DNA of 64,000 nucleotides, taken from Desmodus rotundus. Its lineage: Eukaryota > Chordata > Mammalia > Chiroptera > Phyllostomidae. Below, piece by piece: positions 11,569-21,939 of the stretch (its first letter is position 1; every line of letters begins with the position of its first letter). Location: positions 127,763,896-127,827,895 of the forward strand of contig NC_071391.1 in NCBI RefSeq assembly GCF_022682495.2, in the 5' to 3' direction. The notes under the pieces are model-generated. The model saw only the letters and a list, made by a program, of their open reading frames with translations. It had not been told where the DNA came from and did no database searches. Both the position numbers and the translations under genes were made by a program.

Positions 11569-12502
11569 TTAAAGCAGTCCCTTTAGCATCTCTTGCAGAG
11601 CTGGTTTGGTGGAGCTGTATTCTTTTAGACTTCTTTTGTCTGGGAAACTCTTTATTTGGCCTTCTATCTTGATTGAGAGCCTTGCTGGGTAAAGTAGTCT
11701 TCGTTGCAGGCCTCTGGTTCTCATTACTTGGAATATTTTTTGCCATTCTCTTCTGGCTTGGAGCGTTTCTATTGAGAAGTCAGTTGCTAACCTTATTGGG
11801 GCTCCCTTGTATGTTACTTCCTTTTTCTCCCTTGCTGCCTTTAAGATCCTCTCTTTGTCTTGGAAATTTGCCATTTTAATTATGATGTGTCTTGCAGTGG
11901 GTCTCTTTGGGTTCCTCTTGCTTGGGACTCTCTGTGTTTCCTGGATTTGGGTGACTTTTTCTCTCCTCAGATTAGGGAAATTTTCCATCATTACTTTTTT
12001 CAAACAGGTTTTCTATCCCTTGCTCTTCTTCTCCTCCTGGTATTCCTATTATACGGATATTGTTACGTTTCATGTTGTCCTGCATTTCCCTTATTGCCTC
12101 TTCATTCTTTCTGAGCCTGTTTTCCTTTTCTTGCTCTTTCTGTGTTTTTTTTTTTTCTACTTTGTCCTCCAGCTCACTGATCCAATCCTCTGCTTCATCA
12201 AGTCTGCCTTTCATTCCTTCTACTGTGTTCTTCAATTCAGAAATTGTATTCTTCATTTCCTCTTGGCCCTTGTTGATAGTTTCTATTTCCTTTTTCATGT
12301 TGATATAATTTGCAGTGAGTTCATTGTAGTTCCCCTGTAGTTTCTGGTAGTTCTCTTTGAGCTCAGAGAGCTCAGTGAGCTTCCTGATGACCATTGCTTT
12401 GAACTCAGTATCTGATAGTTGACTTGCCTCTTTTTCAGTTAGCATTCTTTCTGAGGCTTCCTCCTTTCCTTTCATTTGGGAATTGTTTCTTTGTCTTCCC
12501 AT
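11569..12502 (-). pseudogene. L1 ORF1 with single frameshift
   Basis: ORF1p footprint of about 311 codons. The ATG at 12502 begins MGRQRNNSQMKG. Residues about 40-135 are rich in charged heptads (LSELKENYQKLQ, ISELEDKVEKKK) and form the trimerising coiled coil. RNIRIIGIPGGEEEQGIENL-like sequence marks the RRM start. The frame breaks in the six-base T run at 11995-12000 (A run in sense), apparently by a one-base insertion. Reading continues in another frame from about 12003 to 11569 through HIIIKMANFQDKERIL and GAPIRLATDFS, the RRM/CTD signature. ORF1p coats L1 RNA. This copy yields only a truncated N-terminal half of 176 codons. Confidence 0.92.
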
Positions 12503-13218
12503 TGTTTGTGAGACTCTTCTTGTTAGCCTCTGCTTCTTAAATTGATGTATTCTGACTCCCTGGGTTTATGGTATGAACTTCTATGGTAGAATGCCAGTGG
12601 GTTTCAGTGGTGCTGTCTCCTTAATCTCCTGTGCTCACTGGTCTTGAGCTGACGTTTATGGGTGTAACACAGTCTTACTCTGGTCTTTTCAGCACTCCAG
12701 GTTTTCTTGTCTCACCTGTGGGAAAAAGAGGAATGGGGGCAAAAAAAAAAAAAAAAAGAACGGAGGGAGGGAAAAAGGGAATATAAAAGGAAAGGAAGGA
12801 AGGGAGTAGGAATAAAGAAAGATTGGAGGCAAGATAAGAAGGAATTTTTTAACAAAAAATAAAACAACAGAATAAATAAAAGAAGGCAGGAAGAAGGAAT
12901 AAAAAAGGTAAAGGATGGAAGGAAGAAGGAATAAAAAAAAAGAAAGGAGGACAGAAAGGAAGAAGGAATTCAGGGGGAAAGAAGGAAAGAAAAAAAAAAA
13001 AAGGTCTTCTGCTGGCTTTAAACTGGTCTGGTTAGTTCTGCTGGTCGTCCTGTCGTCAGATCTTTCAATGTCCTCTATCTTTGGTCTCCAATCTTCATAT
13101 ATGCTGGAATACTGTTGGCTGTTCGCTCTGCTCCTCAGATCAGCTAGGTATTTCACTGGCATTGAGGGGAAGTGGACTCTGCTCCCACCTATCTCGCCGC
13201 CATCTTCTTGCCTAGTCC
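12503..13218 (-). promoter_or_regulatory. L1 element 2 5' UTR / internal promoter region
   Basis: Sequence between the ORF1 start and the 5' end of the element. The sense strand starts just inside the TSD with GGCAAGAAGATGGCGGCGAG. The AAGATGGCGGC core (plus strand 13196-13206, gccgccatctt) matches the YY1-type site that positions transcription starts in human L1. The middle (12725-13005) is a polypurine tract on the plus strand. The first 200 sense bases are less biased. Activity is inferred from family knowledge only. Confidence 0.75.
12725..13005. repeat. Polypurine tract with short tandem repeats
   Basis: About 280 bp with almost only A and G on the plus strand, inside the L1 element 2 5' UTR. 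A 13-bp core, aggaagaaggaat, recurs at 12888-12900, 12920-12932 and 12957-12969, giving roughly 32-37 bp units that have drifted. The reading frames over it (12689-13162 minus, 12915-13235 plus) are composition artefacts, not genes. Confidence 0.85.
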
Positions 13219-13233
13219 CAAAGCTTTCTTTTT

Positions 13234-13589
13234 AATCATCAATTTTATGGTTCTTAGTTCTTTAGCTTTTGGTGATTTTGGTAAAAACAATATTTTTTCT
13301 CCCTAGGATCAGAAGCTTTTAATTGATTAGGATGCTTACTTTGAATTTCTAGCCTTTGAAACAAATGCCAAAAAAAACACTAGAGTAAGGTCTTAGGATA
13401 AATTTTCTATGTCAGAAAATCTCAAAATCATTGTCCTGTTCAAAGAGCAAGAGCAAATAAAGAAAAAATGTGAAGTTAGAGAGGGTGAATTAAAAGCTTC
13501 TAGGGTACTGCAGAAATGTCAAATGATTTTTACTTTATTTTTAAGACCCAATTCTTCGAGGAGTTTCCTTAGAAATTATCATAATCTTT
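13234..13589. other. Unassigned spacer
   Basis: AT-rich sequence between L1 element 2 and an L1 3'-end fragment. Nothing recognised. The stretch 13723-14519 beyond the fragment is likewise unassigned. Confidence 0.4.
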
Positions 13590-13722
13590 TTAAATCACTT
13601 TTTTGGTTATTTCATTACAGTTGCACCAGTTTCCCCCCCTTCATCCTCCCCTCACCCGTCTCAATGACCCACACTATTTTCCATGTCTGTGGGTCATTCA
13701 CACATGATCTTTGACTAGTCAG
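13590..13722 (-). mobile_element. L1 3' UTR fragment, antisense
   Basis: Reads as the antisense 3' UTR of a bat L1: 'ttcattacagttgcaccag', a C-rich block, then 'ccatgtctgtgggtcattc'. The pattern matches other L1 3' ends in this window (43505, 57845). Strongly 5'-truncated; no clear TSD was identified. Confidence 0.65.
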
Positions 13723-14519
13723 GAACCAAAGAAAAACAGAGGAAACAGAGAAAACTAATCTATTACTCTTTTGGCCAAACTGGAATTAGGAACAGAAGTA
13801 CTAAGTTTTTCTTTAATTTGGAACTTGGAAAACATTCAGTGTCCTCTGTGGTCATGTGATTTAGAAGAACACTTCTCTTTAGGATATATATTACTGTTCA
13901 AATGTAATGAACTGAGATCATATTGCTTACAGGAAAATAGTTATGTCAGAGATACAGTAAAGGAGAGGACTCTTTAAAATCACCGTGCCCTATGCTGCGT
14001 CACTCCTGGCAGGTCAACCACTCTCTCTTGGGCAACTCACCAGTCATTGTCTTATCACCTCAAAGTGCCTCAAACCAGTCACCCATTGAGGAGGGTATAA
14101 TTGGAGGGACTACATTCTTCCCACCAAGAGGCAATCAGAACTAATCCCATCATTCCCTTCAGTACAGTTTTCATCTCCCCGTACTTTGAAAACACAAGAT
14201 GCCATGATCATCCTTCATTATTTGTAAAACGTCTGCTCTGACATGATCGCCCATCCAAGCTTGATGCTCCGAATTCTTTCTCCATAACATAAGTTCTGTC
14301 ATTAAGAAAGCCCCTTCATCCTGAGTGACTTCCATTAAGCTTCAATTTACCTTCTTGCTCTAATTAAAATTTAGCTCATTTTTGAGGGCACTGCTTCTCC
14401 TTGTAATATTCTGAAATAGTTGCTATATTTTCTGTCATCCTATGTACACTATTTTCAGACAATTTTTCTTTCTACTTCCCTTACATGCCAGCCCCATTGG
14501 AGTGAATATGAACAGATAA

Positions 14520-16925
14520 TACCTGCCCCAACCTTCCTGGCTGTAGTCATCTGCTGTCTTTTTAATAAGTGCTCCTCCTTCCTTCATTGAAGATTTTAGT
14601 ACTGGTTTAACCCTGCTCCACCACCACTCCTGTCTTTATAATTTATGATTTCAATATCCACAAAAGGATCTCTTGCATATCCTGGGACTTCTCACCTCCA
14701 ATTTTCTTCTAACCCATATCAGCTACCCATTGCTATAATCAGACCAAAGATACTGTCATTTGCAAGAGATGAGTTCTTTTTACAATCTCAATTTCAAGCG
14801 TCTCACAGAATACCAATTAGAAGGCCCATTCTTCCACTTTTGGTTCTCTGGTGTGAACCTCCCATCCACTGACACACTGCCACATTAGCTCTCTGCACCA
14901 CTCATTTCCTAATGGTTTCTCTCTCTCTCCTTTTGGTTTTATTTTTAAAATGTTTTATTTGTTTCTTTTTAATTTTAAATTAATTTTGTATATTTCTTTG
15001 TTTTTTCTAACATTGTTTCTTGACTGTCTTTGCTTTAATAAACTGGTCAATGCCATCACTCTAGCTTTGTTTCCCCTCTTTCCCTTCAGTCAGACCAAAT
15101 GGACAAGATCTCAGCACTGATTAAATTTAACTTTTCCACGTGTCCTTTATAATTGTTCCTACAAACCCTTCACATGGACAATAAAGGGGGGTGGGGTGGA
15201 GTGGTGGAGATGAGAGGGAGGTAGGGAGGGCTTGGGGTTAGGCTGGGGTGGGGGGGAAAGGCAGAGAACTGTACTTGAATAATAATAAAATTAGAGGGAA
15301 AACATTAACTTTTCCACCTGCTTAGAACCTATAACATGGCTGGAGAAAAATCCAGTTTGACAGGTATCACTTCAAGTTCATGACCACAGACTCAAGTGGG
15401 TCATCAGGGTTATTTGAAAATCCTCTCATATTTTCCAAGTTAATTCACTCTCACTTTCTGAGACAATTGTTCATGTGTTCTCACCACTAAAATTTTTCAC
15501 AGCCCCCCTCTCCATTCTGAGCTGATATCATTGCTTTACATTTTGCTACTAAAAGAGAAATAATAAGAAGGAAAGGCTTACATGGGCCTAACATTAAAAC
15601 TACCTACCTTCATCTGAACCCATATACCTTGGCTCACTCCTGCGAGTGGAATGGATGGCTTTTCTGTGCCGCTATGTAGGTCTATCTTTCCATTTGAGCA
15701 GTGAGTGACATTTCCTCAGACCCACTCAGGAACATTGCTCCTGCAGTTGTTCCTTTCCCTCCCAAAGAATCGATATTTCTCTTCCTATGTGATCATTCTG
15801 ATCAGTATAGAAACAGGTGTCAGTCTCCTATTTTAAAAAATCATCTATCTCCAAATCTTTATCTAGATTACAATCCATTTTTCTACTCCCTTTTAGAGGA
15901 TTTGTTTATACTCACCATCTCTCTCTCCTTCACTTCTCTCTTGAACCTTCTTCAACCAGGATTTGTTTCTACTAAATCTTCTGTGATTATCATTAATAAA
16001 CTTCACTATGCCACTTTCATCGACTTATTCTTAATCCTCATTTTATTTGATCTCACAATAGCAAAGGCCATGTTTGATTACTCTTTCTTGAACCTTTCTT
16101 CATTTAGTCTCCAGGATAATAATCCCTTTTTCCCCTTCTCTATTCTTGTAGATTCTTCTCTGTCTCCTTTGATAAATCTTTATGACCTCTCAATCACAGA
16201 TTTCCAAAGCTCAATTATCAGATTCTTTTTTGTTATGCTAATTGAATCCCATTGTTTTAAATACTCTCTACAGCTCTGATCTTTCCCATGAAATTCAGAC
16301 TCATTTAATCTCTACAATTGTATTTAGAATAGACATCCCAAATTCAACCTACCCAAAATGAAGTTTTGTCTTTTACTGTTTTTCTCAAAGTTGTTCCCAT
16401 TTTAGTAAAAGGAAATTCCATTCATCCAGTAGTTCAAGGCCAAAAAACTTAGAATCGTATTTGATTCCTCTTCTCTTACAACTTCTCTTCTACCCTCAGA
16501 ATTCCAATCCAGTTTAGAGGCAAAGGTCCACTCTCCCTTTGAGATATAACTAGGATCTAATTACTTCTCATACCTCCCCAGATACAAAATTCTATCTCAA
16601 TTGAACTATTGCAATCGCTTTCTAACTAGTTTCCATCCCTTCACTTTTATCTCCCTAACATCTACTCTCTCCAAAGAAGCTAGAGCAGTTCTTTAAAAAT
16701 GTAGTTTCAATCAAGTGGCTCCTCTGTTCACAATTTCCAAAACCTTCCCAGCTCACTCAGAATAAAACTCAGACTCCTTAACTTACCCTTAAGGCCATAT
16801 AAAATTTATTTATTCAGACTCCAATTTCTCCTTTCTTACCTTATTTCTAACACTCACCCCTGAGCTCACGGTACCATACACACAAGCATCCATTCATTCC
16901 TCTTCCCAATGTCTTATCAGGTGAG
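14520..16925 (+). mobile_element. Long L2 (CR1-clade LINE) relic, endonuclease to RT
   Basis: A mammal-wide L2 relic of about 2.2 kb after removing a later insertion. Translation near 14648 gives DFNIH, the endonuclease GDFN-type motif, followed by a SATH-like segment. The part at 15400-15840 resembles the linker. The frame at 15701-16279 contains a segment corresponding to the L2 RT block before its palm aspartate, around 15950-16090. Near 16600 a LNYCN segment matches the L2 'LDYCNSL' motif. The 3' end fades at about 16925. The 192-codon open frame at 15701-16279 is a chance survival in a relic with many stops elsewhere. L2 has been dead since before the placental radiation. Confidence 0.75.
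15140..15304 (+). mobile_element. Very short 5'-inverted (twin-primed) L1
   Basis: A 165-bp L1 insertion inside the L2 relic, bounded by a perfect 13-bp TSD, ttaacttttccac, at 15127-15139 and 15305-15317. The right part (about 15171-15304) is sense L1 3' UTR with G-rich runs, 'cagagaactgtacttgaataa' and an AATAAAATTAG-type tail. The left part (15140-15170) is the adjoining upstream 3' UTR segment in inverted orientation. This is the signature of twin priming, where a second primer copies the RNA from within and the two cDNAs join. Confidence 0.85.
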
Positions 16926-19191
16926 AAATCTAAGTGAATAGAATTTCAGAATGTATGCTTTTTATTAAAATCATACTTTTAACTCCCCCCAAGCAAATTT
17001 ATATGTTTCAAAATATCAAGGAAAAATATAGTATCTATCAATAAATAAATCTATTTTCATCCATCTGTTGACCTGGCTTGTTTAGTTTCTAGATTCTTAA
17101 GTTATTAGTCTAAGGGAAATTTTGTGATTCTAATATTAGGAAAAAGGAAAAGAAAAAAAAAACAGTAATGTGGAGGTAAGGGTCAAAACTATGCTGCAGA
17201 TGAACCAGAACATTCTAACTAAAAAAAAAAAATTAGTATAGATTCATTCGAAGACAGAAAATAGCCTACTTTCCAAAACTGGTTGCTAAAATGTTTTAGT
17301 AATTTGGCATTTGGAAAAAGTTATAACTACTTGACATAGAAATTTCACATGCAATTATAATATCATGTTTTTAAAAGCAAAATGAGAAATGCTAAATTAC
17401 AGAATCAATAAACACAATCCTTTGCTTAAAAATTTAACTTTTGAGCACCTATTACAATGATGATGTAAACTAAGTAAAGACTGACTAGAACACACAAAAA
17501 TGGGAAAGGGAGTAAAACCTTCTTGCTTGTGTCTTGTTCAACATTTTACCACAAAAATTACATAAACTATGTCCTGGGTCCTGTAATTCAGGTTGCGTGT
17601 GCACCTCAGAAGTTTTGAATAGTTTCCGCAATTGATACTGCTTGTGATTGCACATCCTTTTTAATAATTTGATAATTATTAATAATTATTATTAATAATT
17701 TTAAGAATAAGCAGCAAGGTAGTCATACTTATGAAGGCTCATTGACTTCAAACCCTTTGACATATATGATGAAATTTGTTCCTAACGATAGCTCAAGAGT
17801 GTAAAACCTGTAATATCGCCAATGATCTATGGTTAGATAGTAATGAAAGAGAATTAGATTCTCCTAGATCACTTCAAGTTCAGTCACTTTTCCCCAAAAT
17901 CATTAAAATAACTCTTATATAGTAGTAGAGAAAGTGACCCAGTGATATTTCAAATCCTCATCTCTCAAATTCACTCCTTTTTACTGGCTCCTTGAAATGT
18001 CATTGATAAGAACCTTCTCTTAATATAAATCTTTGACTCAATTTGACATGAGTGCCTGCAGATAAATAACATTTTAAGCCATCATCAGGAATTTACATTT
18101 TAAGGACAAGGAGAGTTCTGAGGCCAGTGCCAAGGAGAAAATGTACTTTATATATTATTTATTTATTTTCTAGTGGGACATACTCTGCATCAGCCTCATC
18201 AAAGCATTTTCTCCTCTTATGAAGTTAGATGAAAATCTGAGGTACGAAGGAAAGACAAAGAGTGAGTTGCATGTTTCCATAGTTTAATGTCATCGAGTTC
18301 TGAAAGCCTGATGCACCTTGTCTCCACAATAGATTTATGACTACCAGGCATGTTAGTTACTCTTATACATTTAAAAAAATGGTAAGTCCCAGCTGACTGT
18401 TTGCATGGGATTGATCACAGGAGGAAAAGGTCATGTGGTACAAGGGCGGTGATGACAGACATTGCTGACTCTGGGGTTTGCCCAAAGGGTGTTCCCTTCC
18501 TCTTCACCTCTAGCCAAGGTGGCACTTACCCCAGTTTAGTGCAGTATTGTGAGCCATTGTCACAGTTTTTGACTGGCCTCCCTACTCTGAAGTGGATAAA
18601 GCAGACAAAACCTTAGACACTGGAAACACTCTTATGTTCTGGCAGAACCTCTCGCAAAGCACCTGCACATTTAGTGTCACGTACAGCAGGAGAGACGATA
18701 TCCATATTTTCTCATTCATACTTGCCCTAAAGACACTGGGCACCTCCTGAAGGCTACGTAACAAGTCTTCCTTGGCACTGAAAGAAATTTGGGGAATGAG
18801 ATTATCATGTATAAAGGGTCCCAGATAGGACCATTTTATTCAGAATCCTCTTCTATAGGAAACAGTGAGGGATGTCACTTAATTGGATTTCAATATTTGT
18901 TCATTTTTGTAGAGGCACTGAATAAACTAATTTTGTTTTCAGCCTCATCTGGATTTAGTTCTTTACTTCTGCATATATACAGGTGCATACATAATTTTAA
19001 TCCCCTTCTCCTTACCATTACGGCTACTAAAAATATAGCTAGCTATTCAGACCACTGTGTTTGCATGTATTTTCTTTAATCCCTTTGAGTCAGAGGGAAG
19101 GCAGAAACACCAAATCCCTAGCACTTAGAGTTCAGGAGAGTCTTAAAAAAAATGTATCTTCTTCTTACTGTCCCCTCTCCCTGCCCCCACC
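16926..19191. other. Unassigned AT-rich interval
   Basis: About 2.3 kb with no supported gene or repeat. A run of AATAATT-type simple sequence lies at 17660-17712. Frames here, such as 18401-18616, are short and show no family. Confidence 0.4.
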
Positions 19192-19223
19192 AAATGCATT
19201 GTCTAATACTAGACAATGCATTT
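19192..19223. other. Perfect hairpin palindrome
   Basis: Exact inverted repeat: aaatgcattgtcta at 19192-19205 pairs with tagacaatgcattt at 19210-19223 around a 4-base loop (atac). It is followed at once by two exact copies of the 11-mer tttctcattgc (19221-19231 and 19232-19242). No T-run or gene context suggests a terminator. Probably a local replication-slippage or template-switch product. Confidence 0.85.
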
Positions 19224-19875
19224 CTCATTGCTTTCTCATTGCACAATTTCTAGACTTTTGGGAGTGGAAATCTTGGTATTTATATTAATCTCCTTACGGC
19301 AAAAAGACAACCACTAATGTGTGATCTCAATAATAGCTATTTTAAAGTATTTGTCAGGTAGCTCCAACATCTGTGTATTCTTGGCATTAATATGCATTGT
19401 TTCTTTATTTCCCAAGTGTTTTAGATTGTCTTTTATTCCATTCTCAGAGACTATGGCATGTTTTCAAGACCAGATCTGTGCATGTACAGCTTGGGGTCAA
19501 GGCTGAAAATTTGTAAACAACTTCCTGGAGTCACTTTCAAGAACTACTTCCTCTATTTTCTTTCCTCAGAAAACAGAACTTCCTGTTTTCTGTGCTCTGG
19601 CCAAAGAGCTAGAATTTTATTTACCATGATTTACCACACATTTCCCATGTTGTGTCTGCATAAGGGACCATAAAATACAGGGTCTGGCAGAAGTAACTCC
19701 TGCTTGAGTGTGGTTGGTAGGGTAATACTTTATAATAATTGTAATAATTGTGTAATAATTTATAGTTTTAATTTGAACATTTCACCTAAAATGTCATATG
19801 GTATGCTTGAGTGTGATATTGTTATGTTACAGAATTACATACTTATGATTTTGTAAAAAGAAAAAAAGGGGTGGT
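19224..19875. other. Unassigned interval
   Basis: No gene seen. The part around 19321-19470 vaguely resembles antisense old L1 sequence but is too weak to call. Confidence 0.35.
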
Positions 19876-20545
19876 TTTGTGGTGGGCCCTGTACATAGTG
19901 GATACATGTTAAGGTGGCAGGTGCATGGGCTGTGAAAGAATTCACGAAGAGAAGAAAAGGCAGAGAGCAAAGTTTTATTCATTTTCCAAGGGGAAAAGGG
20001 GGTTAATGTGAAGAGATGTGGCAGCAGCTAAATGTTGGGGCTGTTTTTATTGAGTGATGGGGGAGGTGCACCTGGGTGGTCATGGCAGTTATTGTAAATC
20101 AGGAGGTTTCTGGCTGATTGTGCAGGCTTCAATTTGTTCTGCTATTATCTCTGGGTTCAGAGTCCATGTGCTCTGGTCTGGAATGTTGTGTTTGTCTAAG
20201 TTTTAAAACACCTGCATGGGGGATGCTTTTCAGTAATCTGTCGGGTCCTGAGAACAGGGGCTCAGAGAAGGAACAGTTCATTCCACCCGATAGGCTCAAG
20301 GGAAGAGAGATGGCTAGCTTTGGTAAAGAGGCCTGAACAGGGCCTTTTCTAACTGCGCTTTTGTCCTTTCAATACGTAGAGAAGAAAAACAATGGACTTT
20401 TGTACTATTCTTTGGGGACCACAGATTGAGGAGTAGCTTTTGGGCTAGGCTGTGAGAGAACGGAGAACAAAAGAAAGCAAAAATGTAGGTGTTTCACCCA
20501 TTTTCATCACCCATCAGAAGATCCTTTGGCCCTCTTTGGGCAGAA
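19876..20545 (-). mobile_element. Probable solo LTR of an endogenous retrovirus, antisense
   Basis: On the minus strand the sequence has AATAAA (plus-strand tttatt at 19974-19979) followed by ACTTTGCTCTCTGCC, then a downstream region ending near tgtggtgggcc at about 19881. That order, polyadenylation signal then pyrimidine-rich R/U5, is typical of retroviral LTRs. No gag, pol or env frame lies next to it, so it would be a solo LTR. The far edge is uncertain and no TSD was found, so ends are approximate. It could alternatively be a LTR retrotransposon of another class. Confidence 0.45.
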
Positions 20546-20625
20546 CTAGAGAATTTCTGGAACTCCCTCTGTCCTTTTTTGTGTTGTGTTGAGTTGAAAT
20601 CATGGATACTAAAGAAAAAAAGATA

Positions 20626-20792
20626 CAGCAGGTCCTTGAATAACTTCATTTAATTCAATGTCATTTTGTTTTAATGTTGAAATGTTGTAGAAACTTAACT
20701 CTTATTTGCATCAATTAGCCTATTGGTTTTATTATATGTTGTTTAGCTTAAAGTCACAGAAACCTTTAACATTAAGTGAGGACCTATGTTAT
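20626..20792. repeat. Possible small non-autonomous DNA transposon
   Basis: A block of about 165 bp begins 'cagcaggtccttgaataac'. Its end, read on the other strand, begins 'taacataggtcctcacttaat', so both ends share an AGGTCCT core. TA dinucleotides flank both ends. This looks like a degenerate terminal inverted repeat element of the mariner/MITE kind. Family not named. Confidence 0.35.
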
Positions 20793-21344
20793 ACTAACCA
20801 ATAGTTTGGTAGTACTTGAAATTCTGGTCTTCCCAATTAGCCAACTATTATTTGTTTTTACATTCCTTAATAGCTGCTCCATGCATTCTGTCCAGTGTTC
20901 CTAACTGCATTTAGTGGGGGAGACAGACGGAATGTCCTTTTTCCTTACTCAGAAACAAACTCCCATGGAAACATTTAATTTTTTTTAAAGTGGTTCAATG
21001 CTGTTAGCATGTTATTTTTATATACATTATAAACATTTTAAAAGGAACTAATGTGGAAAAAAGCCATGAAGGATTTCATTTTGATATTGATTAGCTTTTC
21101 TCTGCTTCTGTGAACTCTTTTATGCTGTAAAACCAGCAAAAACAAATTGATTATTGGAGGGGCAATCATGCCAATAGTTGTTGGCTTCTCTTTAGATTTA
21201 GCTTATCACTCTAAGAAGCCCAGAACAGTCTATTGTTCTTATGGGTTTAAAGTTAATTCTATGTAAATGGACTCAGAAACTTCAATATACATGCCAATTG
21301 GGAAGCATCAAACCTCAGAGCTTCGTTCAATTTCATGCTGTCAC

Positions 21345-21592
21345 CTTCATCCACTTTATGTACGACAATTAGCCCACTGCGTGGCACAGTGCATGACATA
21401 TAATAGAGGTCTGGAACATGTTTGCTCACCTTGTTGAAAGAATAAACCAGGGCATTCAGTTTTTCAAGCACACATTGAATGTGCTTTGTGCATGAAACAC
21501 TATGATGAATGAAGGTAAGGAGATGGCCAACATAATGTCTCTGACATCCAGGAGCTCTCACAGTGGGGAAGACAGATATGTAAGCAACTCAT
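21345..21592. repeat. Pair of L2 3'-end fragments, opposite orientations
   Basis: 21345-21447 resembles the L2 tail in sense ('ggcacagtgcatgacatata...tgttgaaagaataaa'). 21472-21592 resembles the same family's tail region in antisense ('ctcacagtggggaagacaga'). Both are very diverged. Confidence 0.45.
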
Positions 21593-21749
21593 TATTACAG
21601 GGCAGAATGAAACAAATAAGAAAGAGACACATTGGGGACTTTTATTAGAAAGAAAAATAAAATATGAGTAGTGGTAAAAATATTTTTGTTGAATCAAATT
21701 AAAATGCTTGTCAAAATCGTACTAATTAAAGTCTGTAATTTTATGGAAA

Positions 21750-21872
21750 TAACACTGACTTGGAGTCAGGAAACATGAATTTCTTTTTCCAGTTCTGCTA
21801 TTATCTATCCCTGTGATCTTACAGTGTGTATAGTAACCTTGATATTTTTTCTCCAATCTGAAAAACAAGAGA
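21750..21872 (+). repeat. MIR SINE, diverged
   Basis: Follows the MIR core: a 'gacttggagtcagg' start, 'gttctgctattatct', 'ctgtgatctta' and 'ccaatctgaaaaa' in the order expected for MIR sense strand. No TSD detectable at this age. Confidence 0.6.
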
Positions 21873-21939
21873 CTTAGTTGGCTTATATCTTTCTCCTCCA
21901 GTTTGTAATGTTTTTGTCTTCATATTTATAAATTGACAT

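Larger units (their letters stand above)
7460..13218 (-). mobile_element. L1 element 2, full length and relatively young
   Basis: An antisense full-length LINE-1 of 5.76 kb bounded by a perfect 15-bp TSD, caaagctttcttttt, at 7445-7459 and 13219-13233. It has a 3' UTR ending in an A-rich tail (T-rich on the plus strand at 7460-7480), ORF2 at 7704-11522, an inter-ORF gap of 46 bp, ORF1 at 11569-12502, and a 5' UTR whose sense start carries an AAGATGGCGGC YY1-type motif. Damage is limited to one frameshift in ORF1 and, in ORF2, two frameshifts and two nonsense codons, all in the last third. It cannot transpose as it stands but is much younger than its neighbours. Confidence 0.96.

Noticed and set aside
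12689..13162. 157-codon minus-strand frame rich in Phe, Leu and Ser
   Set aside because: Produced by the polypurine/polypyrimidine tract of the L1 5' UTR; low complexity and no family.
15701..16279. 192-codon frame as a host gene
   Set aside because: Its sequence follows L2 reverse transcriptase with the key motifs eroded; flanking L2 sequence is full of stops.
19192..19223. Bacterial-type rho-independent terminator
   Set aside because: There is a hairpin but no adjoining T-run and no bacterial gene context.
19321..19470. Old L1-like fragment
   Set aside because: A faint resemblance to remembered antisense L1 text, too weak to list.
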